Below are positions 18,335 to 26,566 of a DNA stretch of 64,000 bases, piece by piece. Position 1 is the stretch's first letter, and each line of letters begins with the position of its first letter. Source of the DNA: Paenibacillus sp. FSL R5-0341 (GTDB lineage: Bacteria; Bacillota; Bacilli; Paenibacillales; Paenibacillaceae); the NCBI RefSeq assembly GCF_037975235.1, contig NZ_CP150241.1:1860001-1924000 (forward strand), written 5' to 3'. The notes under the pieces were generated by a model. The model saw nothing but the letters and a program-made list of their open reading frames with translations, searched no databases and was not told where the DNA came from. The position numbers were made by a program, and so were the translations under genes.

Positions 18335-18506
18335 AGTGTTCAAAAAGATCGGTTTTCAGTACCAAGAAGATGGGATGAAGATAGAAATGGAGTAGCGGAG
18401 CGTAGGGAAAACTACGTGAGCAACGGACATTTCGGCTGAATGCCATATTCGATGCTGATGATGCCACAAGGTATCATTCGTAATCAAAAGCGAACTTTTT
18501 GACAAC
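18335..18506. repeat. ~170-bp intergenic element with imperfect terminal inverted repeats
   Basis: The ends, GTTCAAAAAGATCG at about 18338-18351 and CGAACTTTTTGACA at 18491-18504, are imperfect inverted repeats (about 18 of 23 bases over the full arms). The interior has no ORF; it holds GCGTAGG...CTACG foldback sequence. A perfect 14-bp palindrome (AACCTCTAGAGGTT, 18504-18517) abuts its right end. It lies between the ABC-F gene and the Phe T-box, without disturbing either. It has the look of a MITE-like or dispersed intergenic repeat, but only one copy is in the window. Confidence 0.45.
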
Positions 18507-18529
18507 CTCTAGAGGTTTAACTTAAAAGC

Positions 18530-18821
18530 AAACGTGATGATGGAGATAAGTAAGCAGTACCTCTGGACAGGGAGGAAGCGCCGTAGATTGAGAGCGTTTC
18601 TGTAGAACAAGGCTGCCGAAATTCACTCCGAAGCGGTTCCCTGAACCTGTTTGTGTGCAGACACAGAGGCAACAGTAGGGGCAAACGGTTAACGGTCGTT
18701 ATTCCGTACAAAGTGAGACAGAACGAGTTGCAGGCCAAAGGGGCCGTGCAGCAAGGGATGTCTAACAAGGGTGGTACCACGGTCTTTTCGTCCCTTCAGG
18801 GGAGAGAAGGCCTTTTTTTGT
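18530..18821 (+). promoter_or_regulatory. T-box riboswitch, phenylalanine-specific
   Basis: The T-box sequence AAGGGTGGTACCACGG is at 18767-18782 and the terminator follows at once (GGTCTTTTCGTCCC with GGGGAGAGAAGGCC, then seven Ts, to ~18821). Stem I spans about 18540-18650 with the specifier TTC (Phe) at 18622-18624 in CGAAATTCACTCC. Uncharged tRNA-Phe should bind and favour the antiterminator, switching on pheS-pheT. Confidence 0.93.
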
Positions 18822-18854
18822 TGCAAAAACACCACAAAAAGGGGGCAATTACAC

Positions 18855-19889
18855 ATGAAAGAACGTTTAGAGGCATTAAAGATCGAAGCGCTGGAGCAGT
18901 TGTCTGGTGTGAATGATCCGCAGACGCTCAGTGATCTGCGTGTGAAGTATTTGGGGAAAAAGGGTGCATTGACTGAAATTTTGCGCGGAATGGGTGCGCT
19001 TAGTGCAGAGGAACGTCCAGTTATTGGTCAAGTAGCCAATGATGTTCGGGCTGCCATTGAGGAAGTCATCGACAGCAAGCAGGATCAGTTCCAGAAGGAA
19101 GAGACAGCGAAGCGTCTGCAATCCGAGAAAATTGATGTGACCCTGCCAGGACGTCGTGGACGTCAAGGCGGACTGCACCCACTGACTAAAGTGGTACAGG
19201 AGATCGAAGATATTTTCATCGGTATGGGATACCGCGTTGCAGAAGGTCCTGAAGTCGAAATGGATTATTACAACTTTGAAGCATTGAATCTGCCGAAGAA
19301 TCACCCGGCGCGCGATATGCAGGATTCCTTCTATGTTACAGAAGACTTGTTGATGCGTACCCATACGTCTCCGGTTCAAGTACGTACCATGCAGAGCATG
19401 AAGGGCGAAGTGCCTGTCAAAGTCATCTGCCCAGGTAAAGTATACCGCCGTGATGACGACGATGCGACGCACTCTTTCCAATTCAACCAGGTTGAAGGAT
19501 TGGTCATCAGCGAAAACATTCGTATGAGTGATCTGAAAGGAACCCTGCTGCAATTCGTGCGCGAAATGTTCGGTTCCCATACGGAAATTCGTCTGCGTCC
19601 AAGCTTCTTCCCGTTCACGGAGCCAAGTGCGGAAGTGGATGTAACGTGTGTACAATGTGGCGGCAGCGGCTGTCGGGTATGTAAGCAAACAGGCTGGCTT
19701 GAAATTTTGGGCGGCGGTATGGTTCACCCGAAAGTATTGGAAATGGGCGGCTATGATCCGGAGAAATACAGTGGTTTCGCATTTGGTATGGGTGTAGAAC
19801 GTATCGCCATGCTGAAGTATGGTGTTGATGATATCCGTCACTTCTACAATAGTGATCTGACCTTCCTGAAGCAATTTGGACGGCTGTAA
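18855..19889 (+). CDS. pheS: Phenylalanyl-tRNA synthetase alpha subunit
   Basis: Catalytic subunit of the alpha2-beta2 class II enzyme that charges tRNA-Phe. 344 residues. An N-terminal coiled-coil arm (about 1-85) is followed by the class II core: motif 2 around [18 protein letters not shown], and motif 3 around [14 protein letters not shown] near the C-terminus. ATG 18855 lies ten bases after AAAGGGGG; the frame is open upstream only through the T-box terminator. Forms an operon with pheT 82 bp downstream, under the Phe T-box. Confidence 0.98.
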   Translation: MKERLEALKIEALEQLSGVNDPQTLSDLRVKYLGKKGALTEILRGMGALSAEERPVIGQVANDVRAAIEEVIDSKQDQFQKEETAKRLQSEKIDVTLPGRRGRQGGLHPLTKVVQEIEDIFIGMGYRVAEGPEVEMDYYNFEALNLPKNHPARDMQDSFYVTEDLLMRTHTSPVQVRTMQSMKGEVPVKVICPGKVYRRDDDDATHSFQFNQVEGLVISENIRMSDLKGTLLQFVREMFGSHTEIRLRPSFFPFTEPSAEVDVTCVQCGGSGCRVCKQTGWLEILGGGMVHPKVLEMGGYDPEKYSGFAFGMGVERIAMLKYGVDDIRHFYNSDLTFLKQFGRL

Positions 19890-19971
19890 TTTTAAGACAA
19901 GATAGATTAACCATATAGAGCAAGCGAATGAACCGGGAACACCAATTTATAGATGAAGGAAGTGAACGTCC

Positions 19972-22425
19972 ATGAGAGTATCGACAGATTGGCTGTCTGA
20001 TTATATTTCCCTTGAAGGTGTGACGCCACAGGAATTGGCAGAGAAAATCACCCGTGCGGGAGTAGAAATTGATGTAGTGGAGAACCGCAACAAGGGCGTG
20101 AATAAAGTTGTTGTGGGTTATGTGAAGAGCAAGGAGAAACACCCGGATGCCGACAAACTTAATGTATGTGTCATCGATGCCGGTCAGGAAGAAGATCTGC
20201 AAATCGTGTGTGGTGCGAAAAATGTGGATGCAGGCCAAAAAGTAGTCGTAGCCCTGGTTGGAGCGAAGCTCCCTGGTGGATTGGATATCAAAAAAGCCAA
20301 ACTGCGCGGTGTTGTATCCCTTGGCATGATCTGTTCCGCCAAAGAGCTGGGCATGAACGACAAATTGCTGCCCAAAGATCAGCAGGAAGGTATTCTCGTT
20401 TTGCCGGAACAAACAGAGGTTGGCACGCCAATCAGCCAGGTTCTTGGTCTCGACGATCATGTGCTTGAACTGGACCTGACACCGAACCGTTCCGACTGTC
20501 TCAGCATGCGTGGTGCAGCTTATGAAGTGGGTGCCATCCTGGGTCGTGAAGTGAAGATTCCGAGTCCCAAAGATGAACTGGTTGAGGTTGGTGATGCGGC
20601 TGCGAATCATATCTCTGTAGAGATTAAGGCACAGGAGCAATGCAGTCACTATGCAGCTCGTTATGTAACAGGCATTAAGCTGGGTGCTTCCCCGCTGTGG
20701 ATGCAAAACCGTCTGATGGCTGCGGGTGTTCGTCCGATTAATAATATCGTTGATATCACGAACTATGTCATGCTGGAATACGGTCAACCGCTACATGCAT
20801 TTGATGCAGATAAGTTGGAAAAAGGCCATATTGAAGTGCGGATGGCCAACGAAGGCGAAACGATCGTTACGCTCGATGGTCAAGAGCGTAAGCTGGAGCC
20901 GCACATGTTGCTCATCACAGATGGAGTGAAACCGGTAGCCATCGCTGGGGTTATGGGTGGCGAGAATTCCGAGGTGTCGGAAAGCACGGTGAATCTGCTC
21001 TTGGAGTCCGCCAAGTTCGATGGCGGAACCGTTCGGAAAACGTCGCGCCAACTGGGGCTGCGTTCCGAAGCAAGCATGCGTTTTGAGAAGGAAGTAGACC
21101 CGGGCGCGGTCATTACGGCTTTGGATCGTGCGGCTGAACTGATTCAGCGTTATGCTGAAGGTGAAGTGCACCAAGGAATCGTGGAAGCTGGAGCGGAAGC
21201 TGCGGAGAAACGTGTAATTCAATTGTCGCTGGATCGACTGAATCGTTATCTGGGAACCGATCTGTCTTTGCTTGAGGTGAAAACCATTTTCGCTCGCTTG
21301 CACTTTGCATGTGGTGATGCTGATCAAGGATTGCTGGATGTGGAAGTACCAACACGCAGAGGGGATATTACGCTCGACGTAGACCTGTTTGAAGAGATTG
21401 CACGTCTGTACGGATATGACAACATTCCAACCACATGGATTGAAGGACCAACGACTCCGGGTGCTTATACACGCTCACAAGCAATGCGTCGCACCATTCG
21501 TGGATTGCTCTCAGGCAGTGGCTGGCAGGAAATGATCAGTTACTCCTTTGTACACCCGGATAAAGCGACTCTGTTCCCGGCGTTGACACAAGGTAGTAAA
21601 GCCGTGAAGCTCGCCATGCCTATGAGTGAGGACCGCAGTGTGCTTCGTACAAGTATTTTGCCGCAAATGCTGGATGCAGCGGTGTATAACATGAACCGTA
21701 AACAGGATTCACTGGCTGTATTTGAAGTGGGCAATGTATTCTTCACTGAAGAAGATCAGTTGACCAAGCAACCACATGAGATTCCGGTACTGGGCTTGCT
21801 GCTCACCGGGAATCGTGCAAGTCAGCAGTGGAATGTTGGAGCGGAGAAAGTAGACTTCTTCGATCTGAAAGGTGCGCTTGAGCATTTGTTCGCCTATGTA
21901 GGTCTGGAACAACGCATTCGCTTGGTAGCAAATAGCCCTGAAGGATTCCATCCGGGACGCTCTGCATCGGTTTACCTGGAAGGGAAGGATGGCGGAGAAG
22001 GCACATTGATCGGTACAATGGGTCAATTGCATCCGGAACTGCAACAGCAGTATGATCTGAATGATGTGTACATCGCAGAGATTGCACTTGAATCGATCTA
22101 CAGTGAAGCAGACGCTGACATTCGTTATCGTGAGCTTCCGCGTTTCCCAGCAATGGAACGGGATATCGCGGTTGTTGTGAATGAGGATATTGAAGCTGGA
22201 GATATGCTGCGCGCCATTCGTGAATCTGCGGGTGAGTTGCTGCAAACCGTACAGGTATTCGATGTGTTTACTGGAAGTAAACTGGGTGAAAACAAGAAGA
22301 GCGTGGCAATGGCACTAGTGTACCGGAATCGTGAACGTACACTGACCGATGAGGAAGTTACTGAAGTTCATGCACGTGTAGTGGCTCGTCTGGAAGAGCA
22401 ATTTGGAGCGGAATTGCGTAAATAG
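19972..22425 (+). CDS. pheT: Phenylalanyl-tRNA synthetase beta subunit
   Basis: 817 residues, normal length. Domains in order: N-terminal region plus EMAP/tRNA-binding OB domain (about 40-150), B3/B4 editing domain that hydrolyses mischarged Tyr-tRNA-Phe (about 215-390), B5 DNA-binding-like domain (about 405-475), a pseudo-catalytic class II core, and the C-terminal FDX-ACB anticodon-binding domain (about 723-817, YRELPRFPAMERDIAVVV). GAAGGAAG precedes ATG 19972. Followed by a strong terminator, so pheS-pheT is a closed unit. Confidence 0.98.
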   Translation: MRVSTDWLSDYISLEGVTPQELAEKITRAGVEIDVVENRNKGVNKVVVGYVKSKEKHPDADKLNVCVIDAGQEEDLQIVCGAKNVDAGQKVVVALVGAKLPGGLDIKKAKLRGVVSLGMICSAKELGMNDKLLPKDQQEGILVLPEQTEVGTPISQVLGLDDHVLELDLTPNRSDCLSMRGAAYEVGAILGREVKIPSPKDELVEVGDAAANHISVEIKAQEQCSHYAARYVTGIKLGASPLWMQNRLMAAGVRPINNIVDITNYVMLEYGQPLHAFDADKLEKGHIEVRMANEGETIVTLDGQERKLEPHMLLITDGVKPVAIAGVMGGENSEVSESTVNLLLESAKFDGGTVRKTSRQLGLRSEASMRFEKEVDPGAVITALDRAAELIQRYAEGEVHQGIVEAGAEAAEKRVIQLSLDRLNRYLGTDLSLLEVKTIFARLHFACGDADQGLLDVEVPTRRGDITLDVDLFEEIARLYGYDNIPTTWIEGPTTPGAYTRSQAMRRTIRGLLSGSGWQEMISYSFVHPDKATLFPALTQGSKAVKLAMPMSEDRSVLRTSILPQMLDAAVYNMNRKQDSLAVFEVGNVFFTEEDQLTKQPHEIPVLGLLLTGNRASQQWNVGAEKVDFFDLKGALEHLFAYVGLEQRIRLVANSPEGFHPGRSASVYLEGKDGGEGTLIGTMGQLHPELQQQYDLNDVYIAEIALESIYSEADADIRYRELPRFPAMERDIAVVVNEDIEAGDMLRAIRESAGELLQTVQVFDVFTGSKLGENKKSVAMALVYRNRERTLTDEEVTEVHARVVARLEEQFGAELRK

Positions 22426-22470
22426 GACAGAAGAAGATTTTTTGAACAAAGATTAGCAGGAATTGTTTGA

Positions 22471-22516
22471 AGTCACATCGAATCCTTAGCATTAGAGGAT
22501 CGATGTGACTTTTTTG
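22471..22516 (+). terminator. Terminator after pheT
   Basis: AGTCACATCG (22471-22480) pairs with CGATGTGACT (22501-22510); the stem continues with ATCCT/AGGAT past one bulged A. Six Ts follow. Confidence 0.9.
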
Positions 22517-22563
22517 TGATTACAGCTTAGAATCAACATACAGACTTGAAGGAGGGCACAACT

Positions 22564-25305
22564 GTGACTACACCTGATCGTACACGCGTCACCGTAGATA
22601 TCTACGGGACTTCCTATAAACTGGTTGGCAGCAGTGCCGACTATATGAAACAAGTAGCTAACCTGGTAGATGAGCGTATGAGCGCGATCTCCAAGCAAAA
22701 TTCCCGTCTGGATACTCCGCGTATCGCGGTACTGGCGGCTGTACATATGGCTGAACAGTCTCTTCAGACTCAGGAAATCCGGAATGAGCTGAAGATGCTT
22801 ACTGGAGAACGTACAGAACTGAGAAATGAATTGAATCGGTTGAACGCCATACAAAATGAACATCAACAAGAATTGGAACGGCGTGACCAGTCTCTTGCTG
22901 AATTGCAGAAGCTGAAGCTTGAAGCTGAGCAGGCGCTGCAGAAGGTCGAAAAGGACAAGCAAGCCGAAATGGCCAAGTTAAACACATTGCTTGAGCAGGA
23001 GCGTACCCAGGCAACAGAGCGAGTGCAGAAATTGCAGGCTCAAGCTACCGCACAACTTAAGGAAGCAGAGACTAAGGCAGCGGCACAACTCAAGGAAGCA
23101 GAAGTCAAGGCAACGAGACAGCTGAAGGAAATGGAAGAAAAAGCGGCTAATCAGCTCAAAACTGCACAGGCACAGGCCGCTTCACAGCTAAAAGAAGCTC
23201 AGAACCGTTCTGTATCCGAACTGCAGCAGGCGCAGGCCAAAGCTGCAACGCAATATAAGGAATTGCAGGACAAGACTGCAGCTCAATTAAAAGAAGCTGA
23301 ACGCCGTGCCGTTACAGAACGTCAACAAATTGAAGCCAAGGCCGCACAGCAGGTTCAGACAGCCAAGGAAGAAGCCGAGTCCGCCATTCTGTCCGAGTTG
23401 GAGCAGGCTGAGGCCAATTTGAAGAAAGCCCAGGAAGAAGCGGCACTGCAATATAACGAACTTCAACAACAGATGGAACTTCGCCTCCAGCAGGCTGAAG
23501 AAAAAGCACTGGAACAGACTCATGCTCTGACGGAAGAAGCGAATCAAGAGCGAGCTGCTTTGCAGGAACAAGCGGAGCAGAAGCGCCTGACTCAGGTGAA
23601 TCAATTGAATGCGGAGTTCAAAGCGATATCCGAGCAGTCGGAACTCGAATGGATGGAGAAAGAAGCAGCACTCGAGGAACAATTGCAGCAAGCTAAGGAA
23701 GCAGCGGCATCTCGCGCAATAGAAGCTGCATCCGCTGCGGAAGCCTTACTGCAAGAAGAACGTGGCAAGCTCATGCAGCAGCTGGAGGAACAACGTAAAG
23801 AGGCGGAGACTCGACTATTAGATGTCGAAGAGCAATTGGAAGAAGTGATGACCCAGCTCATCAGTGCACAGGATGTGGTTGCAGAGCAAGAACAGCAGCT
23901 TCAGCACGAGCGTGGTCAATTGGAAACATTGCGTCATGAGCATGGGGTCCGAAAACAGGAGCAGGAAGTTCAGACTCGCCGAATCACGGAACTGGAGCAG
24001 CAACTGGAACAGTTAAAAGAGGATCGTTCCCAGTTGCAGGAGCTTCTGCGTGAGACGGAGCAAGCCGCCCAGCAATCCCGTGATGCACAGGAACAATGGA
24101 AGCAGAAGTATAACGAAACTGTGGATAGGGAAACCTCTCTCACAGCGCAGCTGCGCAAACTTCAGGAGCAACATGCACAGCTTGAACAGGAAGCTCAAAA
24201 CCTTCGTGAGGCTGAAGTGAAGTCGGAAGAGGAACAGCGCAGGTTGCATAAGGTGCTTGAACAGGCTCATGCTGCGGTGCGTACATTGCAGAATGAGATC
24301 GGCACGCTTACGGAACGTGAGCAGTCCTTGAAAGACCTTGCAGAGCAACGGTTGGCTGAGATCGGTGACCTGGAGAACCAAATTCTCGAAGTTGCTGAAC
24401 AAAATGAAACGCTGGAGTCTGGTGTGCAATCCCTTCATGATGAATTGTCCGTGGTGAAGGAAGAGTCTCGTTTCAACCATGAAGAGGCTGTGCATTATCA
24501 GAAGGAAGCAGAGCTTTTGGAAGAGAAACGCAAACAGCTTGAAGTTGAGCTGAATGTTGTTCGGGAAGAGTTGAACCGACTTCAGGAGAATTATAAACAA
24601 ATACGTAACGACTACAGTGATGCATTACAACGGGAAGAGAATTACAGTTCCAAGCTGGATGAATTGAGTACGGAGAAGCAAGAGATTGTAAGAGTGCTTG
24701 AAGAAGCAAGACAATCTTCAGCGAAACTATCCGAGCGCTACTCGGAGCAAGAGAGCCGGCTAGCCCAGACTGAGGAAGAAGCGTTGGAGTGGCAGATCAA
24801 ACATGAAGAACTGTCAGCCAAACAGGCTGAGTTGTCATCCCGTCTGGAGCAGTTGACGAGACGTGAAGAAGAACTCCGCTCCAGCGTTGCACAAGCAGAG
24901 CAGAACGACCAGGTGTGGCAACGCCGTGCAGATGAATGGGCGGCTCAGGAACAATCCTGGCATGAGCGCTGGGCTGCGCTTGAGAATGAACTGACGGTAT
25001 GGAAGAGAGAAAGCGCGGCAAGTAGCGAGTTGCTGGAGGGACTGGAGCAAGAACGACAGCAGCTGGATCAGTTACGGGCAGAAGCAACTCAAGAGAAACA
25101 GATCATGGAAAATGAACTGCTTGAGATGGGCGAGCGTTATGAACTGGCAGCTAATCAATTACGTTTGTTACAGGTTGAACGCGAAATGGAGCAGGAAAAG
25201 GCAGAGCAGCTGAATACGGAATATCGTCAGTTGCATGATGAATATACGAAATTGCAGACGGAATATAACGAATGGATTGAATTGATTGAACAGGACCAGA
25301 CCTAG
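22564..25305 (+). CDS. zapA: ZapA-domain protein with a giant coiled-coil extension
   Basis: 913 residues. Residues ~5-85 match the cell-division protein ZapA (TVDIYG, LVDERM, LDTPRIAVLAAV), which binds FtsZ and bundles Z-ring filaments; Bacillus ZapA is only ~85 residues. The remaining ~820 residues are almost unbroken Glu/Gln/Lys/Ala/Leu-rich coiled coil, with no membrane segment. Codons 161-270 (23044-23373) form ten consecutive 11-residue repeats of the type ATAQLKEAETK, a hendecad pattern; later parts look heptad-like. The position, after pheT and before mutS2, is that of zapA in Bacillus. Start chosen at GTG 22564, seven bases after GAAGGAGGG; an upstream TTG at 22546 overlaps that site. 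Probably a Z-ring-associated cytoskeletal scaffold; the role of the extension is unknown. Confidence 0.9.
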   Translation: MTTPDRTRVTVDIYGTSYKLVGSSADYMKQVANLVDERMSAISKQNSRLDTPRIAVLAAVHMAEQSLQTQEIRNELKMLTGERTELRNELNRLNAIQNEHQQELERRDQSLAELQKLKLEAEQALQKVEKDKQAEMAKLNTLLEQERTQATERVQKLQAQATAQLKEAETKAAAQLKEAEVKATRQLKEMEEKAANQLKTAQAQAASQLKEAQNRSVSELQQAQAKAATQYKELQDKTAAQLKEAERRAVTERQQIEAKAAQQVQTAKEEAESAILSELEQAEANLKKAQEEAALQYNELQQQMELRLQQAEEKALEQTHALTEEANQERAALQEQAEQKRLTQVNQLNAEFKAISEQSELEWMEKEAALEEQLQQAKEAAASRAIEAASAAEALLQEERGKLMQQLEEQRKEAETRLLDVEEQLEEVMTQLISAQDVVAEQEQQLQHERGQLETLRHEHGVRKQEQEVQTRRITELEQQLEQLKEDRSQLQELLRETEQAAQQSRDAQEQWKQKYNETVDRETSLTAQLRKLQEQHAQLEQEAQNLREAEVKSEEEQRRLHKVLEQAHAAVRTLQNEIGTLTEREQSLKDLAEQRLAEIGDLENQILEVAEQNETLESGVQSLHDELSVVKEESRFNHEEAVHYQKEAELLEEKRKQLEVELNVVREELNRLQENYKQIRNDYSDALQREENYSSKLDELSTEKQEIVRVLEEARQSSAKLSERYSEQESRLAQTEEEALEWQIKHEELSAKQAELSSRLEQLTRREEELRSSVAQAEQNDQVWQRRADEWAAQEQSWHERWAALENELTVWKRESAASSELLEGLEQERQQLDQLRAEATQEKQIMENELLEMGERYELAANQLRLLQVEREMEQEKAEQLNTEYRQLHDEYTKLQTEYNEWIELIEQDQT
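23044..23373 (+). repeat. Ten tandem 33-bp (11-residue) repeats inside the zapA-like gene
   Basis: At protein level the units read ATAQLKEAETK, AAAQLKEAEVK, ATRQLKEMEEK, AANQLKTAQAQ, AASQLKEAQNR, SVSELQQAQAK, AATQYKELQDK, TAAQLKEAERR, AVTERQQIEAK, AAQQVQTAKEE. The period is exactly 11 without gaps. The DNA units are diverged in third positions, so the array is old and not a recent slippage product. Confidence 0.9.
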
Positions 25306-25369
25306 CGGAATGATTGTGGCAGAACTGGCTCGTGGGCAACGCACTCTGGTACAATTTGTTATACTAAAG

Positions 25370-25404
25370 AAGGAGCTCCCGTCGCTGCGGGGGCTCCTTG
25401 TCTT
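25370..25404 (+). terminator. Terminator after the zapA-like gene
   Basis: AAGGAGCTCCCG (25370-25381) pairs with CGGGGGCTCCTT (25388-25399), followed by GTCTT. The T-run is weak, so read-through towards the convergent gene is possible. Confidence 0.7.
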
Positions 25405-25409
25405 GAATA

Positions 25410-25796
25410 CTATTCTTCAACGATAATTTTGGAGATCATGCTGCTGTGTCCCGAACCACAGAAGACCGAACAGGACATTTCAAACTCACCGACTTTGTCC
25501 GGGGTAATCACTTTGGAACTGTTTCTGGTGTCTAGCATAAGATTCAGCTCAGGCACGAGTATTCCATGATTGCCGTTTACATTTTCATAAACAATGTTAA
25601 CCGGGACACCTTTTTTAAGATGGTACTCGGGTTGATCGAATTCGTAGTTGCTTGCCTTGATGACCAGTTCTTCGCTGGCTGTAACGCCAGCATCGGACCC
25701 GTTACTGCCAGAGTCTGCGGACTGATTCGCCCCTCCGCATGCAGCGAGGACCAGAATTAACATACAGGCAGCGAGCCATGCTATGCCCTTCTTCAT
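25410..25796 (-). CDS. CuA-type cupredoxin lipoprotein (COX II-like)
   Basis: 128 residues. A lipoprotein signal (LVLAACGG, cleavage before the Cys) is followed by a Ser/Gly/Asp-rich linker and one cupredoxin domain. The C-terminal CSVFCGSGHSSM gives the Cys-x3-Cys-x3-His-x2-Met ligand set of the binuclear CuA centre of cytochrome oxidase subunit II, and an upstream His is in NGNHGI. There is no oxidase gene around it, so it may be a free electron carrier or copper-handling protein on the outer face of the membrane. Minus-strand AAGGAGG lies six bases before ATG 25796; ATG 25799 is the alternative. Likely monocistronic. Confidence 0.85.
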   Translation of the reverse strand: MKKGIAWLAACMLILVLAACGGANQSADSGSNGSDAGVTASEELVIKASNYEFDQPEYHLKKGVPVNIVYENVNGNHGILVPELNLMLDTRNSSKVITPDKVGEFEMSCSVFCGSGHSSMISKIIVEE

Positions 25797-25939
25797 CATG
25801 TGCCTCCTTATAAGTGATATGAATAAAATGTGAATGATTGCTTCAGTCATCATACCGCAATATATGGATGCCTGTACACGCTGCGTATGTCGTTTTGTTG
25901 AAAATTGTACATGCTTGAGTGGATGGTTCGTTACTACTT

Positions 25940-25981
25940 CAAATGAAATAAACCTCATCCGGCACAGGCCTTCAGAGGTTT
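25940..25981 (-). terminator. Possible terminator of the holin-like gene
   Basis: On the minus strand AAACCTC...GAGGTTT (25950-25981) is a 7-bp stem with an 18-base loop, followed by TTTATTTCATTT. Weak but well placed 40 bp after the stop. Confidence 0.45.
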
Positions 25982-26017
25982 AGAAGCATTCATGGAGATG
26001 AAAAGGAGAAGCTGGGA

Positions 26018-26377
26018 TTAACTTTTAGAGCTTCGTCCGGCATCAAAAGGGGTGGATACCGGGATGAAGAGATCGATAATCCCAATAACCAGCGCAGCGA
26101 GAATGGCACCGAGCAGGCTGACCTCAACATGATCTACAACATATTGACCCAGCCAAATCACCAGTGCGCTAACGATAAATCCGACAATACCGCGACCAAA
26201 CGGGTTGACCCTTTTGCCGAAGATACCTTCAACGATCCAGCCGAGCAGGGCAATGACAAGAGCAAGCAACAGAGCGCTCCAGAAGCCACCAACGGCGAAT
26301 CCGGGAACGATCCAGCTGACCACCATTAATACAATTGCAGCGATGACAAATCGCACGACATGTCCCAGGAAATTCAT
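26018..26377 (-). CDS. Small polytopic membrane protein, phage-holin-4/YvlD family
   Basis: 119 residues with four membrane helices (about 5-25, 29-48, 58-80, 85-107) and charged loops (GKRVNPFGR). The pattern is that of the YvlD-like Phage_holin_4_2 family, which in Bacillus is linked to envelope stress and not to phage lysis. Minus-strand AAAGGAGG precedes ATG 26377. No phage genes are nearby, so a true holin role is unlikely. Confidence 0.85.
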   Translation of the reverse strand: MNFLGHVVRFVIAAIVLMVVSWIVPGFAVGGFWSALLLALVIALLGWIVEGIFGKRVNPFGRGIVGFIVSALVIWLGQYVVDHVEVSLLGAILAALVIGIIDLFIPVSTPFDAGRSSKS

Positions 26378-26566
26378 GGTGTGTACCTCCTTTTATTCGG
26401 GATTGAACTGAGCAGGGCAACTCCAAGGGGTTCGGAGAGGTTGCACAATCCTGACACCTGTAGTTTGTGATGCTATGGTTGAAGTTATGTGTGGAAGGAT
26501 TCGTTAAATAGCGCAAGAAAGTTTCTTTCGTTATAATACAGATATAGTTTGGAAGGAGTTGTACAC

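Noticed and set aside
18876..20787. Long minus-strand ORFs (332 and 390 residues) opposite pheS and pheT
   Set aside because: Both overlap secure synthetase genes on the other strand, show no domain and have no ribosome site; they are codon-bias shadows.
23044..23373. Regular 33-bp repeats considered as a CRISPR array
   Set aside because: The units are coding, contiguous without spacers and diverged at DNA level; they are protein hendecads.
26018..26377. Holin, hence prophage remnant
   Set aside because: The family name is misleading; the protein is YvlD-like and there are no other phage genes in the window.
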